Source: a virus. Taken from it: 64,000 bases of DNA. A program made the translations under genes and the position numbers. Position 1 is the first letter of the stretch. Every line of letters begins with the position of its first letter. Positions 47,978-55,980 of this stretch are shown here, one piece after another. The stretch is from IMG/VR virus record IMGVR_UViG_3300020034_000005, positions 26,319-90,318 of that record; one strand, 5' to 3'. The notes under the pieces are model-generated. The model was given only the letters and a program-made list of their open reading frames with translations, was not told the DNA's origin and did no database searches.

Positions 47978-48156
47978 TCGGACTCCCCGCGGTCGGGTAG
48001 CGGCCCGTAGCCTGCCTGTTGGAGTTCGTACATGAGGTCCCCGACGTCCGAGCCGAGCCCGTCGTTGGCGTCCTCGATCCACTTCCAGACGATGCCGAGC
48101 AGCGCGCGAGCGTCGTTGCCGTTCAGCGGCTGCGATCCCATCTGGCCTTCGGTCAC
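47974..48156 (-). CDS. Hypothetical protein (60 aa)
   Basis: Overlaps both neighbours by ATGA. Acidic and helical (ARALLGIVWKWIEDANDGLG). Unrecognised; position suggests an accessory of the upstream HTH protein. Confidence 0.6.
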   Translation of the reverse strand: MTEGQMGSQPLNGNDARALLGIVWKWIEDANDGLGSDVGDLMYELQQAGYGPLPDRGESE

Positions 48157-48446
48157 GACTGCGCATCCGTGACCGGCGTCTTCTTCATTCGGTCGGCTCG
48201 GTCCCGGTATCGCTCGTCAGGTTCGATGTCTGCTGCGCGTGCCAGCTTCCGGACGTGGGCGCCGGTCCAGCCAGACGCCTTCGCGACTTCGGTCGGCTTC
48301 AAGTGGCCCTCGCGTAGCGCGGCGAGGACAAGGTCTTTCAGGTCGTCGCTGGACTTCTTGAGGCGGTCGGCGTCGCGCTGGCGGCGGGTGCCAGCTGCGG
48401 CGATGTCCTCCAGTGAAGGCGGCTCGACGGGCGGGGTCGGGTTCAT
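48153..48446 (-). CDS. HTH protein (97 aa)
   Basis: A helix-turn-helix at about 55-75 (KPTEVAKASGWTGAHVRKLA) after a charged coiled coil (RRQRDADRLKKSSDDLKDLV). First gene of a leftward trio and divergent from the 48588 gene, so it probably regulates this locus. Confidence 0.7.
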   Translation of the reverse strand: MNPTPPVEPPSLEDIAAAGTRRQRDADRLKKSSDDLKDLVLAALREGHLKPTEVAKASGWTGAHVRKLARAADIEPDERYRDRADRMKKTPVTDAQS

Positions 48447-48469
48447 GGCATCAATCTAGCGCAAGTGGG

Positions 48470-48498
48470 TTGTGGTGCCCATGCCTCAGGCGTACTGT
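48470..48498 (+). promoter_or_regulatory. Promoter for the 48588 gene
   Basis: -35 TTGTGG (48470-48475), 17-base spacer, -10 TACTGT (48493-48498), upstream of the ribosome site GAGGAGACGCC. Confidence 0.6.
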
Positions 48499-48587
48499 CG
48501 GAGTCATCGCCAGCGCAACCGATGATCGCTAGTCGGTGGTGATGGTGATTAAGTGAATCGCCACGGAAGACCGACCGAGGAGACGCC

Positions 48588-48821
48588 ATGAAGACCAGGG
48601 CCCGCATCAACTGGATCGCCGGAACCGTCGCCAACTTCGACAACTACGGGTCCCTTTGGGGCTACGAGGCGGTTGAGCAGGCCGAGATCGGCATCGCCAA
48701 CGAGCGCGCCGCCGGCACCGTCGTCGACGAGTGGAACGTCACCGATCGCGACGGCCGGCCGATGCGCATCGTCCGCATGGCCGACCCCGAGTTCCTGAAC
48801 ACCATCGCCGTCTTCGCCTGA
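48588..48821 (+). CDS. Hypothetical protein (77 aa)
   Basis: ATG after GAGGAGACGCC. Mixed alpha/beta (INWIAGTVANFDNYGSLWGY, VTDRDGRPMRIVRMADP). Followed by a short hairpin. Unrecognised. Confidence 0.65.
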   Translation: MKTRARINWIAGTVANFDNYGSLWGYEAVEQAEIGIANERAAGTVVDEWNVTDRDGRPMRIVRMADPEFLNTIAVFA

Positions 48822-48829
48822 CGCACCCA

Positions 48830-48853
48830 GGGCCCGGTCCGCCGGCCGGGCCC
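48830..48853 (+). terminator. Short hairpin after the 48588 gene
   Basis: GGGCCCGG (48830-48837) with CCGGGCCC (48846-48853), 8-base loop. Confidence 0.5.
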
Positions 48854-48883
48854 GCCGATCCACCGCACTCAGGGGGGAACCTG

Positions 48884-49612
48884 ATGATCGTCTCGAACCG
48901 CATCCGCCGCCAGCCGCCGAGGATCCATGCGACTGCCCAGCTGATCGGCGGCCGTTCCCACCAGTGCGACGTCACCGCCACCTACACCCACAACGGTGCC
49001 CGCGCCTACACCCTCCTCGACGGCATCGGCAGCTCCGACGAGATCCGCGACTGGACGCGTACCGCCGCCCGACAGGTCGCCCGTGCTGCGGCCCGCCGCG
49101 GCGACGCCGAAGCCGGGCTGCGGGCCGTGTACAACCGGTACGCGGCCGACCCGGAACGCCACGACGTGTGGGCGGACCTGCCGGACGCGTGCGCGGTCGT
49201 CGCAGTCCACACCCCCGGCCTACTGACCGTCGCCTGGTGTGGTGACGTCCGGGCTTACGTACTCGCCGGCGGGACCCTGCACCGGCTCACCAACGACCAC
49301 AACATGCGGCGCGTCATCGGTGGGTCCCGGAACCGGGTCACGTCGTGGCTCGGCTCCGAACTCACCGAGGAGCAGGTCCTCGACCAGGTGGGGCATCCGG
49401 CGATCGAAACCGCCACCCGGCACCCGGTGCGGGAGCGGCTGATCCTCGCTTCGGACGGGGCTTACGAACCGCTCGAGGACAACGGGTGCCGTCTCCCTGA
49501 CTACCTCATCGGCACACCTGCCGAAGCGGCTGCCGACTTCACCGAGTCCGCTATCGCTTTCGCCGGCGGGCACGCCGACAACGCCACTGTCCTCGTCGCC
49601 GACCTCGGCTGA
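48884..49612 (+). CDS. PP2C-like protein phosphatase (242 aa)
   Basis: A PPM/PP2C fold with metal-site residues: DGIG at 46-49, GDVRAYV (about 121-127), ASDGAYEPL (about 190-198) and HADNATVLVADL (about 228-239). The usual first motif is shortened (YTLLDGIG instead of a longer V-D-G-H/G), so activity may be limited. No kinase is encoded next to it. It would act on serine/threonine phosphoproteins. Confidence 0.78.
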   Translation: MIVSNRIRRQPPRIHATAQLIGGRSHQCDVTATYTHNGARAYTLLDGIGSSDEIRDWTRTAARQVARAAARRGDAEAGLRAVYNRYAADPERHDVWADLPDACAVVAVHTPGLLTVAWCGDVRAYVLAGGTLHRLTNDHNMRRVIGGSRNRVTSWLGSELTEEQVLDQVGHPAIETATRHPVRERLILASDGAYEPLEDNGCRLPDYLIGTPAEAAADFTESAIAFAGGHADNATVLVADLG

Positions 49613-49653
49613 GGCGGCCTGCCAGAACGCCACCGATAGGAGAAATCGTCACC

Positions 49654-50400
49654 ATGGAACGCATTTTCAACACCCGCACGAGCGGCCCGGTCGTACTGGT
49701 CCTGCCGATCGGAACCGCCCGAGTGAAGGTCGACCAGACCGTCAAGACCGCGACCATCCGTCTCCACACCGTCGACAGTGAGGGTCCGTCCGTCGACGCG
49801 ATCAACCGCGCCGCCGCTGGCACTGTCGAAGGCCTCAGCGTCACCGTCTCCAAGATTCCGGGCAGTGGCGGCGGCGTGACCATCATCAACGGCGGTCGAG
49901 GCGGCAGCTACAGCAGCGTCGTCTCCTCCGGGGGCGGCACCGTTATCGTCAACGGGCAGGTCATCAGTGGAAGCGGCATCTCCAACGGCATCACCGCCGA
50001 GGTGACCATGCCCCCCGGTACGGCTCTGAGGTTCCGATCCGAGTCCGCCAACCTGCACGCCAGCGGACCGCTCCCGTCGCTGGATGCAACCAGCATCTCG
50101 GGCGACATCGAAGCAGGCGTCGTCGGTACCGCATCAGCCAAGACCACGTCCGGGGATGTCGACATCGACGTCGTCACGCACCAGATCGTCGCGACCAGCG
50201 TCTCCGGCGACATCGAAGTCGGCTCCTACAGCGGCGAGAGCGCTGTTCTGTCCTCCGCGTCGGGCGACATCGCGCTGTCGGCTACCCGTGAGGCCAGGGG
50301 GGCCCTCTCCGCCTCTTCCATCTCCGGGGATGTCCGACTGCGCGGAGCCGCTCACCTCAACCCGCAGGCCTCCAGCGTTTCCGGTCGGGTTCGTGCGTGA
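49654..50400 (+). CDS. DUF4097-like beta-repeat protein (248 aa)
   Basis: Repeated strand-turn units with S-G-D at the turns (ATSISGDIEAGVV, TTSGDVDIDVV, TSVSGDIEVG, SSASGDIALS, SSISGDVRL) make a right-handed beta helix from about 140 to 248. This is the DUF4097 putative adhesin plan. There is no signal peptide or anchor, so it is probably cytosolic or peripheral. It follows the phosphatase gene closely. Confidence 0.85.
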   Translation: MERIFNTRTSGPVVLVLPIGTARVKVDQTVKTATIRLHTVDSEGPSVDAINRAAAGTVEGLSVTVSKIPGSGGGVTIINGGRGGSYSSVVSSGGGTVIVNGQVISGSGISNGITAEVTMPPGTALRFRSESANLHASGPLPSLDATSISGDIEAGVVGTASAKTTSGDVDIDVVTHQIVATSVSGDIEVGSYSGESAVLSSASGDIALSATREARGALSASSISGDVRLRGAAHLNPQASSVSGRVRA

Positions 50401-50543
50401 CCGCCACCCCCTCAGATGTAACCGTCGGCGACGAGCCGCCGCCTGCTCCCCGCCCCTTCGAGGAGTCCCTGCGTGAGGTGATTCGCGCCGACCGCGCCCA
50501 CTTCGACCGCGACGACGATGACGACGACCGAGACGAGGACTGA
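50397..50543 (+). CDS. Acidic-tailed small protein (48 aa)
   Basis: GTGA overlap. Pro-rich start, short helix (FEESLREVIRADRAHF) and a tail of Asp/Arg (DRDDDDDDRDED). Unrecognised. Confidence 0.55.
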   Translation: MTATPSDVTVGDEPPPAPRPFEESLREVIRADRAHFDRDDDDDDRDED

Positions 50544-50545
50544 CC

Positions 50546-50674
50546 ATGGACGACTGCCCCGAGTGCGACGGAACCGGCCCCGACCCTGCATGTGACGGTG
50601 ACGGCTGCGACGGCTGCGACCAGACCGGGGACTGCCAGAACTGTGACGGCTCCGGAGAGGACCCCGAGGGATGA
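50546..50674 (+). CDS. DnaJ-like zinc-finger peptide (42 aa)
   Basis: CPECDGTG, CDGDGCDGC, CQNCDGSG repeats resemble the CxxCxGxG zinc repeats of DnaJ. Seven Cys could bind one or two zinc ions. Unrecognised partner. ATGA overlap with the next gene. Confidence 0.6.
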   Translation: MDDCPECDGTGPDPACDGDGCDGCDQTGDCQNCDGSGEDPEG

Positions 50675-50901
50675 CCGCCCCGAAGAAGCCGTCGCAGCCC
50701 TGGCGCGTGAAGATGATCACGGCAGGCAGCATCCTGGAGAGCAAGTACCGCTCCGAGCCCGCCACCTACCGGGCCGTTGCTGCCGAGAAGGAACGGATCG
50801 CCAACGGGGCCAGCCGCGTTACCCGCATCCGAGTCGAGAAGTGGAACGTCGACTACGGGCGCTGGGAGCACTTCGAGCCTGCGTACCCGGAGAAGCCGTG
50901 A
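50671..50901 (+). CDS. Hypothetical protein (76 aa)
   Basis: ATGA overlap. Basic with a ESKYRSEPATYRAVAAEKER helix and WNVDYGRWEHFEPAYP tail. Unrecognised. Confidence 0.6.
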   Translation: MTAPKKPSQPWRVKMITAGSILESKYRSEPATYRAVAAEKERIANGASRVTRIRVEKWNVDYGRWEHFEPAYPEKP

Positions 50902-51113
50902 CCGCCCCCGCCCCGTCGCCCGCCGAGGTGTACCCGATCCGTCAGGCCCGGTTCGTCAACGGCCGCACCTGGCACCGGGTCAAGACCCCCGAGGCCTGGC
51001 ATGACCTCCTCGAAGCGGCCTGCGGGAAGTCGGGGTACCAGGCCCGCGGGTACCCGGGCGGGAACGTCACCGAATGCCGAGGATGTATCCGCGCGATCGG
51101 CGCCGACACCTGA
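50898..51113 (+). CDS. Hypothetical protein (71 aa)
   Basis: GTGA overlap. VYPIRQARFVNGRTWHRVKT and ECRGCIRAIG; the WHRVKTPEAWHDLLEAACGK segment is typical of a small zinc-containing Streptomyces phage protein. A terminator follows. Confidence 0.6.
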   Translation: MTAPAPSPAEVYPIRQARFVNGRTWHRVKTPEAWHDLLEAACGKSGYQARGYPGGNVTECRGCIRAIGADT

Positions 51114-51138
51114 CCCCCGATGCCACACTGACCGGACT

Positions 51139-51170
51139 GGCCCGCCTCGCGTCCCCCGACGAGGCGGGCC
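51139..51170 (+). terminator. Terminator after the 48884-51113 run
   Basis: Perfect 11-bp stem GGCCCGCCTCG with CGAGGCGGGCC, 10-base loop, then TTC. Confidence 0.7.
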
Positions 51171-51257
51171 TTCACTGTGCCAATGGCCCACCGTGTCAAC
51201 CCTCTGGTGCACAATTGGCTCAGCATCGCCTCCCGTACTGCTGCCGAGGAGCCTGCC

Positions 51258-52076
51258 GTGCACGACCGCGCCGACGACGACATCTACGAGTGGCCGATAT
51301 GCGTGACCCCCCGGTGCAAGCGCCGGATGTGGGTCACCGAAACCGGGCGGCAAGCGTGCCGGCCGTGTGAGACCCAGGCGGCCGGTCATCTGGCCGAACT
51401 CTCGGGCCTGTTCGCCCGCCTCGACACCACCGCGGCCCTCATGCGCGGCTCCCGCACCGGTGGGGGCGCCACGTCCGGGAGCAGGGTCCCGCCGATCCCG
51501 CCCCGCATGGAAGTCCTCGCACTGACCGGGCCGGGCGGGGTCGCGGCCCGGCTCCAGGCCATTGAGGACGCGTGGCGGCAGGCCCTCGACTGGGCCACCC
51601 CGTTGACCGTCGAGCACTGCACCACATTCCCGGTGCGCCGGGACGACGACGGCACCGTGCTCGTCGGCCGGCCGGGGCACGGTGACCGGGTCTACCCCCA
51701 CTGGCGCACACAGCGCCCCGCCGTTGCCGTCCCGAAACGTGTCACGTTCTTGGCCAACAACCTGCTGTGGGCTTGCTCGTCATACGAGTCCGTCGGGCAG
51801 GACATCGTCGACCTGAGGCGAATGCACGGCGAAATGCAAGCCATCGTCCAGGGTAAGCAGCGGCACGGAGATGTGAAGATCGGCCTGTGTCCGGTCCTCA
51901 CCGAAGAGCAGCGTTGCGCCGAGCAGCTGTACGCCAGCGCGCGCAGCTACAAGACCGCCTGCGGCGCCTGCCGTACCCGCTGGGAGGGTGACGAAGAGTG
52001 GCGGGCACTGAGGGCCGCGCAGGAAGCCGTACTGCGAGCCGACGCGCTTCCGGACGATGTTGGGGTAGCGGCATGA
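51258..52076 (+). CDS. Hypothetical zinc-ribbon protein (272 aa)
   Basis: Start at GTG 51258 with GAGGAG. N-terminal zinc ribbon (C-V-T-P-R-C, then C-R-P-C), a long helical middle with EDAWRQALDWATPLTVEHCT and a C-terminal C-G-A-C motif (KTACGACRTRWEGD). Unrecognised phage-type protein, first of a coupled run to 52868. Confidence 0.7.
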   Translation: MHDRADDDIYEWPICVTPRCKRRMWVTETGRQACRPCETQAAGHLAELSGLFARLDTTAALMRGSRTGGGATSGSRVPPIPPRMEVLALTGPGGVAARLQAIEDAWRQALDWATPLTVEHCTTFPVRRDDDGTVLVGRPGHGDRVYPHWRTQRPAVAVPKRVTFLANNLLWACSSYESVGQDIVDLRRMHGEMQAIVQGKQRHGDVKIGLCPVLTEEQRCAEQLYASARSYKTACGACRTRWEGDEEWRALRAAQEAVLRADALPDDVGVAA

Positions 52077-52339
52077 GCCGTATCAGCCTCAGTCCGTCGC
52101 AGCTCAACGACATGGGGGAAGCCATTCGTGATCGTGAACGGACGATCCTTGCGGGGGCACCTCAGCGCCCGGACTACCCGCCCCTGCCGCCCTGCCCCGA
52201 GTGCGGGGCCGTGGCGGAACGGGTGGAGTCGATGATGGAGCTACCGAGCTTCGGCGTGTACGAGCAGGTGGTTCTGATCGACCTGACCCCATGCGGACAC
52301 CGATTCAAGGCCACCCTGGAACTTGACGAGTCGCCGTGA
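52073..52339 (+). CDS. Hypothetical protein (88 aa)
   Basis: ATGA overlap. CPECG motif and TPCGHRF give four possible zinc ligands. Begins with helical LSPSQLNDMGEAIRDRER. Unrecognised. Confidence 0.6.
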   Translation: MSRISLSPSQLNDMGEAIRDRERTILAGAPQRPDYPPLPPCPECGAVAERVESMMELPSFGVYEQVVLIDLTPCGHRFKATLELDESP

Positions 52340-52731
52340 CGGACCTCGCGGACTTCCTCCGTGCCCGGTACGCCGAACGCCGCGCCCTGGCCGAAGCGGC
52401 ACCGCCCTGGCCCTGGAAGCTGAACCCCGACGACCCCGACCAAGTCCTTGCCGCTGACGGCGTCCTCGTCGCCGAAGTGTTCGCGCTCAGCGGCCGTCAG
52501 CTCCGCGCCACCGTGGCATTCGTTGAAACCAACGACCCGGCGGACGTCCTCGCCGACTGCGACGCCAAGCTGGCGATCATCAATCTGGCAGACGAGACGC
52601 TTCGGTACGCCGAAGGAGACTCGGAAGTCGACCACTACGGTGCGCTGGATATGGCCGAACGAGCCCTCTGTCTGCTCGCCCAGCCGTTCGCCGGGCATCC
52701 GGACGACAAAGGGGAGGAGTGGGCGCCGTGA
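52336..52731 (+). CDS. DUF6221-like protein (131 aa)
   Basis: DLADFLRARYAERRALAEAA opening, a central beta part, NDPADVLADCDAKLAIINLA and a LLAQPFAGHPD ending match the DUF6221 layout of Streptomyces. The same family is represented at 60234. Function unknown. Confidence 0.75.
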   Translation: MTDLADFLRARYAERRALAEAAPPWPWKLNPDDPDQVLAADGVLVAEVFALSGRQLRATVAFVETNDPADVLADCDAKLAIINLADETLRYAEGDSEVDHYGALDMAERALCLLAQPFAGHPDDKGEEWAP

Positions 52732-52868
52732 GCGACACCGTGCGGATTGCCTTCGGCGTGTGCGGACTGGTCGGCGGGACCGCCGGACTGATCGGCGCCT
52801 ACATCGTCTGGAGAACAGGGCGGCGTTCCATCGACAACTTGAAGAAGCGGCTCGGCCTCACCGGCTGA
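52728..52868 (+). CDS. Small single-span membrane protein (46 aa)
   Basis: GTGA overlap. One membrane span (FGVCGLVGGTAGLIGAYIV, about 9-27) and a basic cytoplasmic tail (WRTGRRSIDNLKKRLG). Unrecognised. Confidence 0.6.
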   Translation: MSDTVRIAFGVCGLVGGTAGLIGAYIVWRTGRRSIDNLKKRLGLTG

Positions 52869-52882
52869 CCTGCGTGATCTGC

Positions 52883-52912
52883 TTGTCAAGCGCCTGTCGC
52901 GAACTGTATCGT
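52883..52912 (+). promoter_or_regulatory. Promoter ahead of the fibre-gene operon
   Basis: -35 TTGTCA (52883-52888), 18-base spacer, -10 TATCGT (52907-52912). About 40 bases downstream is a strong terminator, before the first gene. Confidence 0.6.
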
Positions 52913-52952
52913 CCGTATTCGACGCTGGAAGATCCGTCACAACAGCCACTGA

Positions 52953-52987
52953 GGCCCCCGCCGGGAGCATATCCGCGGGGGTCTTTT
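52953..52987 (+). terminator. Leader terminator with T-run (attenuator)
   Basis: GGCCCCCGC (52953-52961) pairs with GCGGGGGTC (52975-52983, one G-U), then TTTT. It lies between the promoter and the 53008 gene, so transcripts must read through it to reach the operon. Confidence 0.65.
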
Positions 52988-53007
52988 GCGTACCCGTGGG
53001 AGGTGTT

Positions 53008-53289
53008 GTGGTCGCCTACTCGAACCCCGACGGGCTCGACATCCATTTCGCTCAACTGGCAGGCGACGACAGCATCGGCGACCTCTGGGAAGCGGCACGC
53101 CACGCCGGAGTCAAACCCGGCACCATCAAGGTCTGGATGACCCGAGGGAAGATCGAGCCCATCCTCGACGGTGAAGCGGGCCAGTACTTTCACCTCCCCA
53201 CCATCCGGCAGGCAGCAGCAGGCGGCGCCAAGCACAAGCCCGCCGATCCCGCCGCCAACAGTCGCGGCCCCCACGCTCACGCCGCCTGA
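53008..53289 (+). CDS. HTH protein heading the fibre operon (93 aa)
   Basis: GTG start at 53008 just after GGGAGGT (an upstream GTG at 52996 is less likely). A helix-turn-helix of the MerR/terminase-small type: LWEAARHAGVKPGTIKVWMT, then RGKIEPILDGEAGQYFHLPT. Basic tail. Could control the downstream operon. Confidence 0.65.
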   Translation: MVAYSNPDGLDIHFAQLAGDDSIGDLWEAARHAGVKPGTIKVWMTRGKIEPILDGEAGQYFHLPTIRQAAAGGAKHKPADPAANSRGPHAHAA

Positions 53290-53388
53290 CCCCCAAACTC
53301 GGGGCGACCTTCACCCCCCAGGTGTGCGCCCCGATGTCCCGCCGTCCCCTCCGGCGCGGCGGGACCCCTACGTGATGGAGGCGCCCCT

Positions 53389-53505
53389 GTGGCCGACCAC
53401 GTGATCGTGCTGACCATCGAGGCGTCCGCCGAAGTGACGCCCGCACCAAAGACAGAAACCACTGAGGCCGAGCCTCGCGAGGATGAGGAGCTGACCGATG
53501 GCTGA
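53389..53505 (+). CDS. 38-residue acidic peptide
   Basis: GTG start after GGAGG. Short beta-like N-terminus (DHVIVLTIEASAEV) and an acidic tail (EAEPREDEELTDG). It overlaps the next gene start by 8 bases. Confidence 0.5.
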   Translation: MADHVIVLTIEASAEVTPAPKTETTEAEPREDEELTDG

Positions 53506-53896
53506 GGGCCTGTCAACGACGCTGGTCTCCAACCTGCTCAACACGCTGCGGGCTGCGGGTGCGGCCTTCGGTCCGGTGGCGGCCGAGTACGTGCAACTCC
53601 ATACCGCCAACCCGGGCGCCGCGGGCACCACCGCGGTCAGTGCGGGTTCCGCGACCCGCGTCATCTGCACGCACGCCGCATCCGCTGCTGGCTCGGCGCT
53701 GGCGCTCACCGGCACGAACCCTGCGTGGACGAACGGCGGCACGTCGGAGACGGTCACCGACGTCTCCGTGTGGACGGCGATCACCGGCGGAACGTTCCTT
53801 TTCTCCGTCGCGCTGACCGCGTCTAAGGCGTGGGCGAGTGCGGACGTGATCACGCTGAATTCGCTTGGTGTCAGCCTCGGTGCTCAGGCATCTTGA
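53498..53896 (+). CDS. Tail-fibre-like protein (132 aa)
   Basis: MAEGLSTTLVSNLLNTLRAA, then YVQLHTANPGAAGTTAVSAG and a beta-rich C-terminus match small actinophage tail-fibre or base-plate-type proteins. No signal peptide. First structural-type gene of the cluster; the large repeat protein follows. Confidence 0.75.
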   Translation: MAEGLSTTLVSNLLNTLRAAGAAFGPVAAEYVQLHTANPGAAGTTAVSAGSATRVICTHAASAAGSALALTGTNPAWTNGGTSETVTDVSVWTAITGGTFLFSVALTASKAWASADVITLNSLGVSLGAQAS

Positions 53897-53934
53897 CCCC
53901 CTGGGCGGTGTAGTGGCTGATCGGAGGCGTCGCC

Positions 53935-55671
53935 GTGACGACCTTCACCGACGACTTCAACCGCGCCGACTCCACCAGCCTGGGCGCCAACTGGGTTGAG
54001 GTGTCCGGCGACTGGTCGATCATCTCCAACCAGCTCAGCTCAGGATCCGCAGGCGGGACGATCATCCTGCGGGCCGCCGGGACGATGGCCACCAACGACA
54101 ACTCGGCGCAGGTGACGATCTCCACCACCGCAGCCGTCAGCCACGGGGTGTGGTGTCGCGGCAACACGAACATCACCTCCGGCTACCTGTGGCGCAACGA
54201 CGGATCATCGTGGACCTTGTTCAGCGTCGTCGGCGGCAGTTTCGTCAGCATCGGGACCTTCGCCGGAGCAGCCGTCAGCGGCGACGTCGCCAAGGTCCAG
54301 GCGGTCGGTTCGACGATCAAAGCTTTCGTCGGCGGCGTCCAACGCGTCTCCGTCACCAACACCGCTGTCACCACCGGAACCAGCGTCGGCCTCCGAGCCG
54401 AATCCGTCGCAGCCCTACGCTTCGACGACTTCACTGCCACGGACGTCACCTCCGGCACAACAGGCGATGCGGCACTCGCCGTCACCGCCACATCGACAGC
54501 CACAGGCCTTCGCAGCACCTCGGGAGCCTCGGCTCTCGCCGCCACCGCGACCCTGTCCGCAGCAGGCGTGCGAGCCACCACAGGCAGCGCGGCAGCGACC
54601 GCGACAGCCGGACTCGCAGCAACCGGCGTGCGCGCCACAACAGGCGACGCCAGTGCGACCGTTACGGTCGGCCTCACCGCCACGGGCACCCGGGGCACAG
54701 TCGGGGCGGCAGGTCTCACCGCGTCGGCGTCCCTGACGGCCGCCGGGCGGATCGCCACCACCGGGGCCGCCGGGCTCACCGCGACCGCAGCCCTGACCGC
54801 TGACGGACAGAGAACAGCCGTCGGCAACGCCCAGCTCGGGGCCACCGCCACCCTGGCAGCCACCGGGCAGCGCGACACCACCGGCAGTGCAGACCTCGCT
54901 GCGGCAGCCGCCTTCACCGCCAGCGGAGTACGCGGCACGCAGGCCGACGCAGGCCTCAGCGCCGCGGCCGCCCTGACCGCATCCGCCCTGACCGGAGTCT
55001 CCGGCGACGCCGCACTCGCGGGCGCCGCGACTCTCACGGCGAGCGGGCAACGCGAAGCGGCCGCCGGGGCGAGCCTCACCTCCATCGCCACCCTGGCCGC
55101 GACGGGGCAGGTCGACCACACCGGTACGGCAGCCCTGACCGCCATCGCCACCCTCACCGGTGACGCCGTTCGCAGCACCTCCGCCACCGCCGCAGCGACC
55201 GTCGCCGCCGAGCTCACCGCAGCGGCCACCGTCGGCACCCAGAGCAGCGCCGCAGTCACCATCAGCGCAGCCCTGACGGCCGCCGGCACCGTGTCCTCGG
55301 CGAGCGGCGCCACCGCCACCCTCGATGCCACAGCGACCCTCACCGCAGTCGCCCATACCGACATCACCGGCCAGACGGCCGTGGCCGGGATCGCGCAACT
55401 GACCGCTGCCGCAGCCCTCGGCGCCAACGCCACCACCGTGTGCGCTGTCACCGCGGGCCTCACCGCGGCTGCCAGCGCCGCCAGGACCGTCTCCGTGGGC
55501 CTCGCCGTCACGGCGACGCTCACGGCAGCCGTCACGACGACCTCCGCCCGCGACAACGCCGACATCACCATCGGACCGCCCGTCGGACGCTGGACCGCAT
55601 CCATCGGCCAACCCCGGTACAGCGCGGGCATCGGACCGAAACGGTGGGAGGTGGGCGAGCCATCGAGATAG
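53935..55671 (+). CDS. Repeat-containing fibre-like protein (578 aa)
   Basis: GTG start. A concanavalin/LamG-like N-terminal domain (about 1-178: TDDFNRADSTSLGANWVEVS, AALRFDDFTA) is followed by about 18 copies of a 20-residue repeat (about 180-540, consensus TTGxAALTATATLTAxGxR). The 60-base period is visible in DNA, with a very Thr/Ala-rich composition. The C-terminus (about 545-578) is different and ends in a basic stretch. Long Ala/Thr beta repeats make fibrous shafts; it may be the receptor-binding fibre of the virion. Confidence 0.8.
   Translation: MTTFTDDFNRADSTSLGANWVEVSGDWSIISNQLSSGSAGGTIILRAAGTMATNDNSAQVTISTTAAVSHGVWCRGNTNITSGYLWRNDGSSWTLFSVVGGSFVSIGTFAGAAVSGDVAKVQAVGSTIKAFVGGVQRVSVTNTAVTTGTSVGLRAESVAALRFDDFTATDVTSGTTGDAALAVTATSTATGLRSTSGASALAATATLSAAGVRATTGSAAATATAGLAATGVRATTGDASATVTVGLTATGTRGTVGAAGLTASASLTAAGRIATTGAAGLTATAALTADGQRTAVGNAQLGATATLAATGQRDTTGSADLAAAAAFTASGVRGTQADAGLSAAAALTASALTGVSGDAALAGAATLTASGQREAAAGASLTSIATLAATGQVDHTGTAALTAIATLTGDAVRSTSATAAATVAAELTAAATVGTQSSAAVTISAALTAAGTVSSASGATATLDATATLTAVAHTDITGQTAVAGIAQLTAAAALGANATTVCAVTAGLTAAASAARTVSVGLAVTATLTAAVTTTSARDNADITIGPPVGRWTASIGQPRYSAGIGPKRWEVGEPSR
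54472..55551 (+). repeat. 60-base tandem repeat within the fibre gene
   Basis: About 18 units, each encoding 20 residues; units differ at many third positions, so the repeats are old and selection is on protein sequence. Confidence 0.75.
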
Positions 55672-55955
55672 CCGAGACCTCCCGGGAGTTCATCCGGGTT
55701 GCAGCGTCCGCCAAGGCCACGATCGACGGTGCACCGATCGACCTGACCGAGGCGCCGAAGCTCGCCTTCCTGATCGGCAGCGACAACCCGGACGACGCCG
55801 ATTGGCATGACGCAACATGGGACGACGGATACGCCCGGCTGATGCTCGGCCCCGACGACGCCGGGCTCGGCGTCGGCAACTACTGGGTGTGGATCACCTT
55901 CGCCGCCGGAGCCGAACAACCCGTGGAGCGAGCCGGACGGCTCCGCGTTTTCTGA
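55644..55955 (+). CDS. Fibre-associated hypothetical protein (103 aa)
   Basis: GTG start 28 bases before the end of the fibre gene. Beta-rich (EFIRVAASAKATIDGAPIDL, GVGNYWVWITFAAGAEQPVE), like small phage structural or head-completion-type proteins. Unrecognised. Confidence 0.65.
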   Translation: MGGGRAIEIAETSREFIRVAASAKATIDGAPIDLTEAPKLAFLIGSDNPDDADWHDATWDDGYARLMLGPDDAGLGVGNYWVWITFAAGAEQPVERAGRLRVF

Positions 55956-55980
55956 CCAACCACCACCAGGAGCCCGCGCC

